A stretch of DNA of 60,000 bases from Tubiluchus corallicola (GCA_030141605.1 JAQGDQ010000024.1:391501-451500), one strand, 5' to 3'; positions 13,399-26,270 are shown, numbered from the stretch's first letter. Notes: a model not told the origin generated them from the letters alone. A program made the numbers and translations.

Positions 13399-15230
13399 TC
13401 CCGATTCCTCGATTTTTCATTGAATTAATTCATATGATTGCCAATTATATACGTGTTTTATTAACTGCTATTTGTTGAACTAAAATTTAGTTTGCACTAA
13501 ATCTTAAAAAAAGATATCGTAATTATAGTTTTGTAAGTAATTACAAGTTAGTCTGTGCTTGTGAAAAGTGCTATGACAACTTTAATGACAAAAATTAATT
13601 GACAAACATGTAGTATTTATTATGAGTCAATATTGCAACATTTATGTGAGGTCTAAAAAGACCATGATCATTGCTCTAACAGAACCATCTAGACACAGAG
13701 AGTGCAACAAATCATAATTCTCCCCTTCAGAATATCAATCGAGAAGATATAGAGTGGCTGTCAAAGTAAGAGACTGATCTGTAACTTTCATTCTTATGTA
13801 GTATTAGATTGCTCATAAGAATGTTTAGCTGACTATCAAGTCAAAATGTAGAGTCTGAAACAGAGAAATTAGTTTCTCATCATTTTCAAGTTTCAGAGAG
13901 AAACAGTAAAATTAGGATTTCACATGATTCGTTTAAAGAATAATTTTACCACAATTTTGTAATGTTCAAGCCAAAGTTGCTTACACAGTACAATATCAAT
14001 GACCTTTTTTTGTAAATGCCAGATATCATTGCGATAACAAAACTTCCAAATTCCAAATTAATGAAGATTAGTTAAGAAACAAAGCTTAATTCAAGGTTAT
14101 ACTATATAAAAATATTGTTTTGAGGCAATCCATTTTTGTTAAAAAAGTACATTTTAGTTGCTTATTATTGATTATAAATTATAATTGGAAGAGCATATAA
14201 TGGTACAGACGATTGTTTTTATTCAACAGCCATTATGAATGGTAAAAAAATAAAGTCAAACTGCAGGATTACAAGACATTTGGAAGAAACCTACCTTGAG
14301 TTGTCTCAAATGAAATTTAATTAATAGCGCACTTAGTATTACATATGCTATAACTAATATTACTTAATATTGAATTTGTGTAACTTGCAAACAATAAACA
14401 TCATCATTAACAGGAGACGTACGTCTTGTAGCAGTGATAAATCAATAAATTTAATTTTCACAAACCAGCTGAGTGTTCACCATAATAATTATAGAGTTGC
14501 GCGTGTAATTCGTTGTTCTTAAATGATACGTCTCAATTAATATTTCTGCTAAACAATTTATAAAATACCTGAAATATGCCAATCTGATCTCAAGCACGTT
14601 AAAAAAACTTCAATAATTCAATGCTTTCTCAAATATTACAACAGTTGGGCAGTTAAAAATAATTCAAACACATCTAACCATCATTATAAAATGAATCCAT
14701 CACTTTGCTTTTGTCACCGTAATCCATATCGTATTTATAATCAGTGTATGCTATGTCAGACAGGAAAATAAAGGTACCCTTCAGCCTAGTGAGAAAGTAC
14801 ACCATTACTGTTGAACCGCAAGTTAACGTCACCATTTATATCAAGAATTCTCTGACAGCTACATGCTGCCTGTGCTTCTATCCGAAATTATGGCCATCAT
14901 TTTCAAAACAAAACTGAATAAATTCTGGTCAAAATCACCGAGCGTAATGCCATGACCATTGTTTACAACTGACTGTGTCTGATCGTGTGTGGTTAACTTA
15001 TGTCAGCACTGTATTTGTAGATTTTTATTCTCAAGTGTGACTAACCAGTCTGCGTGATGTTCATGACTAATTATCAGTTGACTGTTCCTGATTGTTTACT
15101 CATGTGTCTGAGCAGTTTGTCCTAATTTTTACATTTTGACTCCTATCTCAGTTTCGACTCCTACAATGGGCTCTTAAACAAAAATTCAGACGTGACAGTG
15201 TTTATCACATAAAATAACAACAACCACAAC

Positions 15231-15262
15231 AATAATAACAATAATAATAATAATAATAATAA
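15231..15262. repeat. (AAT)n microsatellite
   Basis: About ten AAT units, one interrupted, in the spacer upstream of ZNF800. Confidence 0.9.
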
Positions 15263-15379
15263 CAGTATTATGCTGTACTACGTTTTATAGTTAATAAAAC
15301 ACTGGAATGTTTAACCTAATTGACCTTACACACTGTGCGAGTATTCATTATTCAATGCCAATTACTGGGGTAATTGTAA

Positions 15380-15499
15380 CCTTAATAGACGGAGGCGCAG
15401 CAGCAAGACTGAAATATCTAACATGGTACCACTGAAAGATTTCTCGCGCTAATTACGCGCGGCGCCTCGTGCGTGTGGCTGGAGTGCTAATTCATACCG
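15380..15499 (+). promoter_or_regulatory. CpG-rich promoter / probable non-coding first exon of ZNF800
   Basis: A sharp local rise in GC and CpG (ctcgcgctaattacgcgcgg and what follows) contrasts with its AT-rich surroundings. It is followed by a strong splice donor (CCG|gtaagt, cut after 15499). No long ORF is present. This is what a transcription start with a 5' UTR exon looks like, and the next + strand gene is ZNF800. The left boundary is arbitrary. Confidence 0.45.
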
Positions 15500-16758
15500 G
15501 TAAGTTTTGGTTATTAATTAGGCTATGGTGGCAGTGTCGACTTTCCAAATTTCTTTGAAAACTTTGAACTTTCCAAAGTTTTGAAAAACAAAAGCTATCA
15601 CATAAAGCATCTCCTGTCACATAAGCAGAATCTTACCACAGTCAAAAGCGTCCTCTAGTTATTTTTACGACAGCGTTTAATTACCGTCATTTATTGGGTG
15701 TTCTGAATTTACAAAACAAAACAACAGTTTTGGTTATTTGAACCTCGAACACCCCCTATAAACGATTAAATCTGCTTTTTATTTAAACTGGTATAAAGAA
15801 ATTAATGCTATAATTGTAGCTAAAGCGTGAAGATGAAATGTTTAATAATTTTAAGAACTTCTCGTTTTTTCAATGTTCACATCAATTTCGCAAGTCGCTG
15901 AGGAGAGACCGTCAAAAACTGTGTTATGGTTAGGTCTGTTAGACTTTGCAAGCGAGTTTCAGCTTTCACAAACATTGTAACAGTCTTGGTTGCATCATGA
16001 TGCATTATTAAATCATAAGTGAATATAATGAAAGTGTCTTGTTGTTTGATTTTGTGCGTTATACTGATCAACAGAACGTTTATCATAAACATTTTTATAA
16101 GTATAACTAAGTAAGCATATTACTATTAGTGCTTCTTTAAGGCAAAAACAATAGTTATGTTTTACCTATTTAAAACGTACATAAGACTATGTTTTTGTGA
16201 AGACGGAAAATATGAATATTTCATTAAAGGATACGAAAAATTAAAATAAACCTTGTGTTCTGGATTCGTCTTTCATGAATGACAGGATTTAGTTTGCCAG
16301 AAAAGGGCCTGCTTGTAGTGTGACTGTCATCCAAAATGGCTTCCTAAACTTTTTTTATCTCGTAAAAGCTGAAGCTGCACTACGATGGCAAGAAAGGGCC
16401 AGCTTTGTAATTTGATATTTTATATAATGACATCTAAACTAAGTTGCAGTTGTCATATAAAAAGTACAGATTTTGTTAGTCAATATAATATCAGATCTGT
16501 TTGTTTTTCTTTGAATAATTACTAATCACGTCAAAATTTGAGAATGTACGTATTTAAAATAAATATATGAGTGCATTTTTTTTCACAGATATACTACTGC
16601 GGCTGCATTAATAAAACAAATAACTGTTTGTATGACAAAAGAGGGATTAAAAACTTATAATTTTATGCTGTATTACGTTAATTGTTGTTTGTTACACAAG
16701 AAAGAATTAATTGAGCAGTTAAATTTTAATATGAATTTTGCAAAGAATCCTCGCAAAA
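15500..16758 (+). other. Probable first intron of ZNF800
   Basis: If the 15380-15499 exon is real, this is the intron leading to the exon holding the ATG at 16759. I see no other feature in it; an open - strand stretch at 15877-16092 has no recognisable protein. Confidence 0.4.
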
Positions 16759-16876
16759 ATGGAATATGCAGTGCTTGCACCAAGCGACAAATTTACTCAT
16801 GAGGATGATGTGTGCCTTCTAGCTAGACATCTCATAAGGAATTCCAAGAGTAAAATTCCTCCTGAGGCGTATGTGT
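16759..16876 (+). CDS. Candidate upstream coding exon of ZNF800
   Basis: An ATG with an A at -3 opens 39 codons beginning MEYAVLAPSDKF and including LLARHLIRN, with coding-like composition. A donor (T|gtaatg) at 16876 in phase 1 can join an acceptor at 17087 (ggaacag). That would read in frame into the MELIPLSK segment at 17093 and give a protein of about 802 residues. The donor is not strong and several nearby GT dinucleotides offer other phases. The alternative is a short upstream ORF in the 5' leader. Confidence 0.45.
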
Positions 16877-17092
16877 GTAATGTGCCATAGAAAACAATGT
16901 GTTCCATTTTTGTGAGGAATGCAATTTGTGTGTGTGCGCAAGCAATTTTTTTGAGGAATTTTGCCACACATCCACAACATTGTAAGACAGTGAATTTCAG
17001 AAATTTTGTAGCTGTTATTTCAGTTTACGCTAGAAAAAGTAATATCCATAATTTTTTCATCACCTTGTTTCTTGTTTTATGGAACAGTGGCA

Positions 17093-20000
17093 ATGGAACT
17101 GATTCCGTTATCAAAGCAAAGTCTACAGATTGATTCAAAATCTGAGGCTATCAGTTCTGCTGATGGAGAAGCACGTCCGGTGTTTCCTGATAAACTTACT
17201 GGCAAACTTGCTTATGGGACACATTCCTGTCAGCTGGTGAGCAACCAAAATACAACTAAATCTGAGAAGAAAGGCACCCAGAATTTAAACAAATTGAAAC
17301 AGAAAGCACGGTCCAAGAATCTTGAACTAATTCTTAAGCGTCTTGCACAACAATCTGAGAAATCAGTACCTACATCATCAGGACCAGAGTTGGATTTGGC
17401 AAAAGGTTTTTCTTTTTGCAAATCGAAAGAAAATGCTGTTCAGAACAATTCTTTTTATGAGCAGAAACATACTTCACTAACTGATTTTGAATCACGTGGA
17501 ACAGTCGATTATAGCCAGCTAAGAAAGCCTGTTCTTGTAGGTAAGTTTATGTCATATTTATGTTTATACATTGTTGATAGCAAAATTATGTGTCGTTGTT
17601 AAGGAAGTTATATATTGCACCATGTATCAAGTAGTACATTTTTTGTTTGTAATTACTTGTTTAAACAGGTGTGGAGTATATGCAAAACAAGGTTTAAGGG
17701 ATTTTGGTATGATTATCAGATGAAATAAAGACCTGTAGAAATGTTAAAATTTTAATGTTTGTTTAAACAGAGGTTTTTTAATATATGATATTCTTGTGAT
17801 CTTGAGGTGAGTGTTACAGCTTGGCTACTTAAGTGCATTATCTTATGACATCTCTAAGACAGTGTCATTAACCCATATTTAAGTAGCTGTCTTAGGGTGC
17901 ACTTAAATCCATCTCGCTAGTTGTAATTCGGCTGTTAGCTGGAATTCATAAAACTGTTGTAGGGTTCACTTAAGTCCGCTATGCAGGACTTTTTAAGTAC
18001 GCTATGAGTATGCCAAGTCTGGTTAAAAATTGATTACTCAAGCATTGCTGGCTTGTGTACATTTACTGTGTAATAGTTACTTTTATACATTCTGCTGCCT
18101 GAAGCTCTATTTCATACATGATCTGTTCTCTGTTCACTCATCCAGGCGGTTTCTTGCTTTGCAAGGTCCCGGACATGTTGCCTGCTGTTTATCAGCTCTT
18201 TGCTTTCTTAATTCTTCAATTCCATTCCTCAGCACTTTGCTCCCTCAGCTTATCATTCCTTAGGTCTTTGGTTCCTCAGCTCACCAATTAATTTATCGGT
18301 CTTTTGTACATCCTTGATAGGTGAAAGGACAATTAGTTGGGAAGTCATTGGTCTATGACAGTAAATATTGAGAAAACAAATGAGCTAATTACTAAGTGCA
18401 CGCTCATCATTTGTCCTTGAGATTGATGTCAAAGTTTCATCTTTCTTAAACCACACATCTCTAAAGAACATTTCTCTTCACACAAAATGTCATATAGGTT
18501 TCTCTAGCCAAAAAATGTATGACTAATCCAACTGCTTTGCCATTACAAAAGGCATTCTTTACCAGGTCCACGAAATTTTACCAACTCAGTTTAAACAGAA
18601 ACAAAAATGTCTGAAAAACCTTAAAGGGTGGAAATTGTTTTCCAGTGCTTTGGACTCTTTAGATCAGCATGTTTAGTCAGCTGACAAATCCAAAAAAGTT
18701 TCAAGAGTGGTGCTGGTAAAAAGCTAACTTACACGAATGTTCAACATTTACACTACTTTTGTAGTCCGAAAAAAGAATGTGTGCTGTGCAAATTATCTTC
18801 TTTGAGACATTACTATAACAGAATGAGAAATAATGTTTAGCAGTAGCAACCAACCTGTAGTAATCAATTTGAGTGATATGCGCAATCTATTTGTGTAATT
18901 TATACTGTGCGACTTCACCCATAACCATTTTTCTCAACAAGCTGTTTTTTCTAGGTTCACCTGCTTTGGAGCAAATTGTTAATGGTGTACTACATGGTAC
19001 ACCCGAAGTGCGCAACTTCCTTCAGTATGAGTGCTCTATCATCTACGAGTGTTGTGTATGTAGCAGCTTATTTAGAGGCTTGCCAAACTTTATCACGCAC
19101 AAGCAAGTGTTTTGTGTCGACAGCTACAGGAGCAGCTTGGTGAAATTTCTGGAGCATACCAGTGAAAGCTACACGGACTTTGTTGAACCGAGAGCTCCTG
19201 AGGAAGCAGAAGCGGAGCCTGATCCATGGAGTGAGGTTTGTTTTTAATCAATGACTATGTAATTCGTAAGATATTATAAAAAACAGTTTATTATTGTTAG
19301 ATGCTTGGTCATTTTGTTATTGTAGTCATCTATTATTATTTATTTTATACTCATTGTACAACACGTAATACAAATTTACAAGACATACAAGTAATATGAA
19401 TGACAAAAAAAATCAGACACTTAGCAAAACAAGGACAAAAAATAATTACAGAAGAAAATTAGCAAGTGAATATATGTGAAGACCGTTACCTGATTATTCA
19501 ACCCAGGTTAATCAAGAATAAATGTACTAAATGACTAGCATTAAATAGCAGTTCTTTGGCAATTGATATTGAGAGAGCGGATATTGATTCTTAATTATAT
19601 TACATGCCCTTCTGTAGAATTTAAAACAACACTGCATATTGCTGGTATAGCATAAGCTAAAACCTCGAGGTAAAACCAAAAGCCTTATTGCAATGCAGGA
19701 TAAATTAGATTGTTATTGCTAATTGGTATGTTTTTCAAATCTATTAGAACGTTTTTTATCGAATGTAGTTACCATAATGTGACATGGTAGTTTATTGGCA
19801 GTTTATTGTATTGTTCTGTAGGACTGTAGGAAAGTTTGGTACAAGTAAATTTGGTACCGGCAAATATAGTACAGGTAAATTGCTTACCATTAATGTTTGG
19901 TACTGTCAAAATTTGGTACAAGGAATTTTTGTACATGGAAATGTTGGTACAGGTAAATTTGTTACTATGATCTTATCTTTAGGTACAAGGAATTTTTGGT

Positions 20001-23000
20001 AGTAAGAAAATATGGTACCAGAAAAATTTCGTACTAGGAAAGTTTGGTACTGGAAAATTTTGTACTCAACAGAAAAGAAAGCATTTTTATATCTCATTAA
20101 AAACTAATTGCAACAGGGCCAGCAATAAAAGAATAAATGTAACAACGACGACAGCAGTGATGACGATGATGATGACCACAACAAAGGAGCAAGGAAGACA
20201 AACAACAGCAATGACAAATAACAAACAACAGGCAAACAAACAAACAAAAACCAAATAAAAATAATTGCAACAATATGAACCACTATAATTTGTCGAGTAG
20301 GTTATATAAGAGATATTTTTGTAATACCAAACTCCTTGTACCAAACTTTCTCTGTATCAAATTTTCCTAGTAGCAAACTTCCTAGCGCCAGACCTGCTCT
20401 GTACCATTTTTTGTTGGCCATAACAAACATTTGTAGTATAATCAGCTAGAGCATTATGAACATTTCCTTTATGATATTAACAGAATATCACTGCTGGACT
20501 ACAGCATGCGATTTCTATTTAGGGTTCAAGAATATACTTATTTAATTATTTTAAGTAAAACAGTACTATATATTTTTATGCAAGACAGTTTTAAGCCACT
20601 CACTTTGAATTCTTAGGAATGACTGGACAAGATTAGAAGATAAGTGTATTGTACGTAATTAGCCAAAAAATTGCTGAAATGCAATAATAAATTTGATAAT
20701 GATAAAAAATAAAGGAACTGCTCATAAATGACACCATTTATCCATTTCCAGTTTGCTGTTAAATTCTACATTTTTGCTGTTTTTTAGTGATGTATAGTAA
20801 GTATTCCGCTATACCTTCATTATTGCAGCTACACCAGTAATAAATTGGTTCACTTTGCCCAGGACCATACAAAAGAATTATCATGATTTTGGCACTTAAA
20901 ATTGTATTACTGTTTTAGGGACTATCGAATGCAGCACAGTTGTACAACAGCTTCATGGAAAGGCAAGGGGAGAAATCTTTCAGTAGAGAAGACACACAGG
21001 TTCGGCTAATACCAATTGAAACTAATCCAAATGCTGTTTATCAGATGGTCAGTGATAGCTGTGACAGTAAGAGATTTGTGAGTACAAGTGGTCTACCAAC
21101 TATGGCTCAGGTAAAGATTACCTATATTTTTACTGCTTGAATGGTTTTTATAATAACTGTACAGTGTTCACTCGCTACTTCGTGGATCGTTTATCGCGGA
21201 CTCGCCGTTTCGCGGGTTTTCAAAAACATTAATGTAAAATATTTATCGCTGTATTTTCGCCGTTTTCACGGATTTTTCATACTCCGTCTAAAGTATTTTT
21301 GCACATGCGTAGTACGTATTGTACAGCAATGTATAGATTTGATGAATTTTGCATAAAAAATCACAAAATGCATTAAATATATATTAAAAATATTAATTCT
21401 AACATTAAAAGAATATTATAAATCATAAAAAATTACTATTTACAGTAAATAGCGTATTTATTCGGCGGATGAATACACACCAAAACCAAAATGTAGTACT
21501 TGCGCCCGCTTGAGATGCTACTTGCCGACGTGGAATTGTCGACATGATTGGTACCGTGCAATTTGTTATAAGTGTTATACCATGCAAAATAAGTATAGCG
21601 TCCCTACTTCGCAGAAATTCACTTATCGCGGGTGGGCCTGGAATGGAACACCCGTGATAAGTGAGGGAATACTGTACAATAGAAGTCAGTAGCTCAGTGT
21701 AAGATGGTACTGACTGTACACTTGTATGGTGTAATCAATAATGCATAAAAATTTCCAAACTATCTTTTTTGCAATTTTATTTTTGTGCGAATACATGCCT
21801 TTTGAAACTTTGAGGCGAAATGTAAATTTTCGCTAATTTATCACTTGCACTATGTTCATGAAATCACATAATTTTGCAATGAAATAGGTATGTTTTTAAT
21901 GCCAAACATAGCATTTACTGCTATTCCATTATCCAGTTGGGTCAGTGATGTAAACCAGTGACAAGCATTATGCAACAGTGTCAAATATTGAAATGAAGTT
22001 TCTAAAATGTGTCTGTTGAAAACTAATTAAATGTAGTTCTTAATTATACTGTCATCATTGTGTTTATTTATTGTAGTGTTACAGTCAAGGGGCTGACATC
22101 CAAAACCAAGCAGCCGCACTTACAAACCAGATGCTTGCAAGTACACAGAACTTGAAAAGCAAACCGAGCGAAAATTACAAGAATGCTGCATTACTTAGCA
22201 ATGACAAAATGACAAATGCAGAAAACAATAATTGTAAAGACAACCCTAAGACAAAGTGCACAAATCAGTATGACAGAAAAAGTCTGACATGTCTTTTGTG
22301 CAATACAGTTTATGCATCCTTAAAAACACTTTACACCCACATGAGCAATATGCATCAGACTGAAAGAACATTGTACCAGTGTCCTGTATGTGATATACTT
22401 TTTTTTAAGCAGTGGAGTGTACAAAGGCATTTAATGAATGTGCACAAAAAGACTAAAGCTGAAATGGAATTATTGAGAAAGAACGTAAAAGTTGTGCGTG
22501 CGACAAACGTATTACCTGGCAAGAGAATGTGGACAAGAACTCTGCTAAGAAACAACAGTAGTGGAGATAAACAAAAGACTTCTGTTACGGCCTGCAAACG
22601 GGTGCAAAATGATGTTGAACCACCAGATCGAAAAAAACGTAAGACTGAGGATTGTGCAAAAACCAAGGAAGAAAATAATGCACTTGAAAGTTCGATAATG
22701 AAGAAAAATGGTGCTAAGGGTAAAGATAACACTAGTCAAAATAATAATTTGACGGTCACAGTTCAGAATGATGCTAAAGTTAATGTGACTAAGTCAAATA
22801 GTATAGAAAACACAACAACATATTGTGAATCCCTCAATTTAGATTCTGAACGTGAATTGGATGATGAGGTCGCTTCCATGCTGATTTTGTTTAAATGTAA
22901 ATACTGTGACATACGACTGGCCAATCGCAAAGAATTTTCTGCGCACATTGCATTATGCAGCAAACTAGATCATTCTTCCAAAGAATCTGAAGGTACTGTG

Positions 23001-23441
23001 AAGGTGGACAAAAGTAAACTTAGCAATAAGCCTTGCAGTGCAACAAGTAAATGTAAGAAAATTTCCTTGCAATATAATACTGGTAAACAGAAACAACCAA
23101 ATCTTAAACTAAAGAACAGCAACGATGTTCAAGAAGAAACGGCAGATACTGAAGAAATGCCAAAAAGCTTAGAAGACTGGAATAGAGGACTTGAACTGCT
23201 GTTTGACAAATCTTCGCTAAAATGTTTTAGATGTGAACAAGTGTTTACAAAATTTCACGATGCCAAGCGCCATGTCATTATCCACACAGGCTGGCAACGA
23301 TACAGTTGCAACTTATGCAAACAGAAACGCTTTTACAGACATGATTTAAGAGCCCACATTTTACAGTCACACAAACAAGCAGTTCGAGGAAATGAGACTG
23401 ATGTAGATATATTTGTAACAGACTTGCTGGTGAATAAATAA
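17093..23441 (+). CDS. ZNF800: Zinc finger protein 800 orthologue
   Basis: A nuclear C2H2 zinc-finger protein; ZNF800 in vertebrates is a transcriptional repressor affecting enteroendocrine differentiation. Exons 17093-17540, 18955-19235, 20919-21110 and 22077-23441 join in phase to 761 residues (human about 664). Orthology rests on two signatures outside the ordinary fingers: the N-terminal C2HC finger with SLFRGLPNFITHK (residues about 182-203), and LIPIETNPNAVYQ (about 273-285), both close to vertebrate ZNF800. The last exon adds fingers at about 379-400, 409-430, 581-601 (last ligand Cys), 690-710 and 718-739, separated by basic, Lys-rich linkers (DRKKRK). The N-terminal 150 residues are low-complexity and unrecognised. 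ATG 17093 is the first in-frame Met in this exon, but an upstream exon may add residues. Intron 2 holds a foldback element and intron 3 a pogo-like element. Confidence 0.9.
19826..20412. mobile_element. Foldback-like element built of 16-bp subrepeats, in ZNF800 intron 2
   Basis: The left arm (about 19826-20066) is a degenerate tandem array in which GTAC recurs about every 16 bases within GGTACNRGGAAANTTT. The right arm (about 20324-20412) holds the same unit in reverse orientation (for example CTTGTACCAAACTTTC). Between them lie about 260 bp without an ORF, rich in CAA/ACA on the + strand. Inverted arms made of short tandem repeats are the hallmark of Drosophila FB-type foldback elements. No target duplication is visible and the arms differ in length, so it is a derived copy. 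Confidence 0.6.
21162..21674. mobile_element. pogo/Tigger-like MITE in ZNF800 intron 3
   Basis: The ends CAGTGTTCACTCGCT and (reverse complement) CAGTATTCCCTCACT form inverted repeats, and TA flanks both sides (21160-21161 and 21675-21676), as expected for Tc1/mariner-superfamily insertion. The CTTCGCGG/TTATCGCGGG subterminal style resembles pogo/Tigger elements. No transposase ORF is present. Confidence 0.75.
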
Positions 23442-23614
23442 CTGTGTTATTCTTATTCGACTTTGCAAATTTGAAATGGTGATCATAGCATGTTGCCATA
23501 TATTGTTTAGCCAGAATATTTGGTTTTTCAGCTTATATGCATACATATTAGGCCATTTATGTATACATATTATGCCATATTATACATAAATAGGTCACTG
23601 CTGGTTATAATACT

Positions 23615-23620
23615 AATAAA
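23615..23620 (+). terminator. Poly(A) signal of ZNF800
   Basis: AATAAA about 175 bases after the ZNF800 stop codon. Confidence 0.65.
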
Positions 23621-25007
23621 CGTACTTGCTTCACATTATTACCAAATTAGTAGTGTTGATTTTTATTAGGCTGAGCTCTCTGATTGATTAGCTCTATGAT
23701 TCTTGCTTGTTAAAGTTAATCTTATTTTATTTGACGTAATCAAAACATGAGCCACATATTAAAAGTTCAAACTCAACTTGAACCTCGATTGTTGCAAATG
23801 AAGCCTAGTTAGGCAAATTTTGTCACTTACATCCAATAAGTGAGTGTTGTGTTCCATTTGAAGTCATATATCTTTGTTTGTTCCTTTGCTAATTCTTGAA
23901 ATGTTGTTATTGAATTCCAGTTTTTTCCTAACATTCCAGTTTAGTATTCCACATGTCATTTGTAATTTATATATTTAAATTGTCTACAGATTGCTAATAG
24001 ATATCGCTCTGTGATTCAAATTTATTTAACATTTATAATTTTGTCGTTTTATTTATTTATTTTTTGGAGCCATGATCTTTTGTTTAACAGTCACTATTTG
24101 TCTTATTTGCAAAGGCAATACATATCATTACTGTGATACCAACATAGGAGTAGCTTTATTCTGGTTGTGCTCATGTGATTTTTGTAGTTTATTTCGTTCA
24201 TGTGCTTCATACAAATGGCCATGAACTGCATGTGACTTTCAATATGCTGGATTAATAATTGCAAAACGAAAGGTTAATAAGCTGTTTTAGAAATATTCAT
24301 ATGACTTATTTTACTTTCATTATTAGTGCTGAAAGTTATTTTGATTTTATAAACTTTTGCATTTCTGTGATCTTGGTACAAGTGAGGCCTTATTGTTCTA
24401 ACAAGAAAGAAAAAAAGAAAGATTATTTATTAAAAAGAGTTTGTTATGTATATTATCTTACTGTTTAAACAATAACAGTACCTGTGATGCTGAGCCTGAA
24501 AGCACTATAACTAAATGTTGTTTTATAGAACATTTGTAGGGATTATTTGCATTGATGTTACTATTCATGTTAGTAATGGCTCAATCAGTTTCACTATGAC
24601 ACAAACTTTAGGTAGTAATTTTAATTCATGGTTTGTATTATTTGTTACTAAATTTCTGTGAATTAAACTGAACTGTTCTCTCAATAGGTCTCAAATGTTA
24701 AAAAGTTGCATAGTGCAATTTCTCATCAGAGTACTTTCAAAACTAAATTTTCAAAGATGATTACTTGCTTCATTTATAATGTTTTGGTTGTTGTTATTAT
24801 ATTTTTTGCATTATATTTGTGACTTATTTTTGTGACTAAGTTATAAGTGAACATACCAAGTTTTGTTAATTTGATAATTTTGTTCTTTGAAGTTAATTTT
24901 AATAAAGGAATTTAAGGAAAAAAAGTGATTTTTAAAGTACTGTGTTATTCAACTTTTCTAAATGTTATGACTTTTACAGTTCATTTGAGAGCACATCATA
25001 CGTTTAT

Positions 25008-25676
25008 CCATAGGTGTACGAGGCAGGGGGCGGTTGCCCTCCCAGAGCAAATGAATTTTGCATTTTCAGGGCAAATAATTGTATAGTAAAATTTCCAAAT
25101 TTAATATTGAATATTTAAAACGCTTAAAATGCACGAGAATAAAGTTTGTAAGCTGATGGGCTTTAAAGAAAGCAAAAGTAAACTTAAAATTTCATTTTCC
25201 TAAAAGTTTCTGCTTAAAGAATGAAAATATTTGTAAAGTTCAGTTTTTGCAAAAAGTTTTTACAGTCTTGTGCATCTTTGCGTTCACTGCAACATTTAAC
25301 AATGCTTTTATATCATTTGGAATATGAATTCTGACTAGAAATAATAGTAAACTGCATTACTTCATTAAACACTGGTCATTACCGTCGGTTTGTTTTTGTT
25401 TAAAAACACTGCTATCTTTCTGTTTTCTTGAAAGTCGGTCGGTGATGATGCACGTCAGGGTTGCGAATGGGCCTCACAAGTTTAGTGATTCTCTTCATCT
25501 AAATCTCTCCTTAAGTATGCTTATAAATGTTTTGTGTTTTTAGACACTTTTATCGGTCTGTATCCTGTATAAGTGTGTATATAGGCTGGAAATAATATAC
25601 GCTACGGCAAGTCAGAAAATTTTCAGGGCAAATTCCTTCTTCCTTCCTGGTGAAAATTCTGCCCGTATGCTTGTGG
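25008..25676. mobile_element. DNA-transposon-like element with CCATAGG/CCACAAG ends
   Basis: The left end CCATAGGTGTACGAGGC and the reverse complement of the right end CCACAAGCATACGGGC form imperfect inverted repeats of about 17 bp. Farther in, TTTTCAGGGCAAAT occurs near both ends in the same orientation. Similar CATAGGCGTACG-type ends are common in marine invertebrate repeats. A short TTAT-like direct repeat flanks it, but the exact target duplication is unclear, so I do not assign a superfamily. Confidence 0.55.
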
Positions 25677-26261
25677 GTTATCTACATATCCACATTATGT
25701 AAGTGACATGACACTATCAGTTTAATCATGTTAATATATATTATTGTTATGTATGTTACAGAGACAAGGATGTAGATAAACACATTATGTGCAATTATGT
25801 TTGTCTGTTTTAACATTAAAATGCATTTTAGTATTAAATAGAGTTGTTACTCTCGAAAGTTTCAAACATGGAAGATTAGAGTAGCCAAAAACTGCTTAGG
25901 TGCAAAAATTACTCAAACATTTTATTTATGTGACACTTTAAAATTTTGACGTCGGCAACTTGCAATTTCAGTTATGTAAAATGTATAAGTGCATAAGACT
26001 TTGTAATTAACCTAGATTCAAGGATCAGGTTGAGCGGCTAATCTTTTTTGCATGAAAACTAATAATGTCACTGATAAGAACTATTTCCTTAATTATAGCC
26101 GAGGTATTGCCGTTGTAGTAAGAATAAATTTCTTTGGTAATTATAATTATTGCACCATCATGATATTGCACTACCATGAGTCACTTCACCTTTATATTTG
26201 AAAATCTGCTACTAGGTGGCAATACTGTATACAACGTCAGAGAGCTAATATTGGTAAATGG

Positions 26262-26270
26262 CCTTTTACC
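26262..26270 (+). promoter_or_regulatory. Candidate transcription start / 5' TOP motif of RPS27
   Basis: CCTTTTACC lies about 30 bases upstream of the start codon. Ribosomal-protein mRNAs usually begin with C followed by a pyrimidine run (TOP), which couples translation to mTOR signalling. The position and composition fit, though this run is short. Confidence 0.4.

Larger units (their letters stand above)
13219..15379. other. Spacer between CCDC113 and ZNF800
   Basis: I see no gene here. The first 200 bases are CCDC113 3' UTR. A short sequence around its poly(A) site recurs near 14417, and a (AAT)n run lies at 15231-15262. The rest is AT-rich and without recognised structure. Confidence 0.6.
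23442..26261. other. Spacer between ZNF800 and RPS27
   Basis: No gene is seen. It holds the ZNF800 3' UTR, a transposon-like element at 25008-25676, and otherwise unremarkable AT-rich sequence. The final part should contain the RPS27 promoter. Confidence 0.65.

Noticed and set aside
22355-22732. Minus-strand ORFs of up to 125 codons across the ZNF800 last exon
   Set aside because: They are antisense shadows of the real zinc-finger exon.
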